From assembly GCA_015487455.1 (NCBI GenBank), contig WFPR01000082.1:1-6823 (forward strand): DNA of 6,823 nt, read 5' to 3'. The notes beneath the pieces were generated by a model, which was given only the letters and a program-made list of their open reading frames with translations, was not told the origin of the DNA and did no database searches. Origin of the DNA: Candidatus Bipolaricaulota bacterium (GTDB taxonomy: Bacteria > Bipolaricaulota > Bipolaricaulia > RBG-16-55-9). The first letter of the stretch is position 1. The number at the start of each line of letters is the position of its first letter. Below, piece after piece: positions 5,810 to 6,823 of this stretch. A program made the translations under genes and the position numbers.

Positions 5810-6823
<1,014 letters not shown>

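Overview
The window is a very GC-rich stretch of bacterial DNA. It holds a compact four-gene operon on the minus strand and, divergent from it, the first two thirds of a 16S rRNA gene on the plus strand. The 16S sequence is bacterial but differs from common primer and reference sequences at several sites. Its GC-rich helices, including a central pseudoknot with three G-C/C-G pairs, together with the compatible-solute genes next door, suggest a thermophilic, deep-branching lineage. The phylum cannot be settled by eye.

Layout. 1-761 (minus, cut off by the window edge): class II glycerate kinase. 767-1969 (minus): GT78-type mannosylglycerate synthase-like glycosyltransferase. 1976-4351 (minus): two-domain protein, an N-terminal GT4 glycosyltransferase joined by an Ala/Pro linker to a C-terminal alpha/alpha-toroid, glycosidase-like domain. 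4433-5500 (minus): mannose-1-phosphate guanylyltransferase. 5501-5809: divergent intergenic region with a candidate manC promoter on the minus strand, a consensus rRNA promoter, a structured rRNA leader and a boxA-like element. 5810-6823 (plus): 16S rRNA, ending near E. coli position 983.

The minus-strand genes are transcribed in the order manC, GT4-toroid, mgs-like, glycerate kinase. The last three are almost touching (gaps of 6 and 5 bases), and the mgs ribosome binding site overlaps the stop codon of the gene before it. The simplest reading is a pathway in which ManC makes GDP-mannose, the GT78 enzyme transfers mannose to D-glycerate to give mannosylglycerate (a thermophile and salt-stress solute), and glycerate kinase controls or recycles the glycerate pool. 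The GT4-toroid protein is the unexplained member. It may extend or remodel the solute (for example to a di-glycosyl glycerate) or make another mannoside. Its fused toroid domain and the altered donor/acceptor loop of the GT78 enzyme are the best candidates for new biology here.
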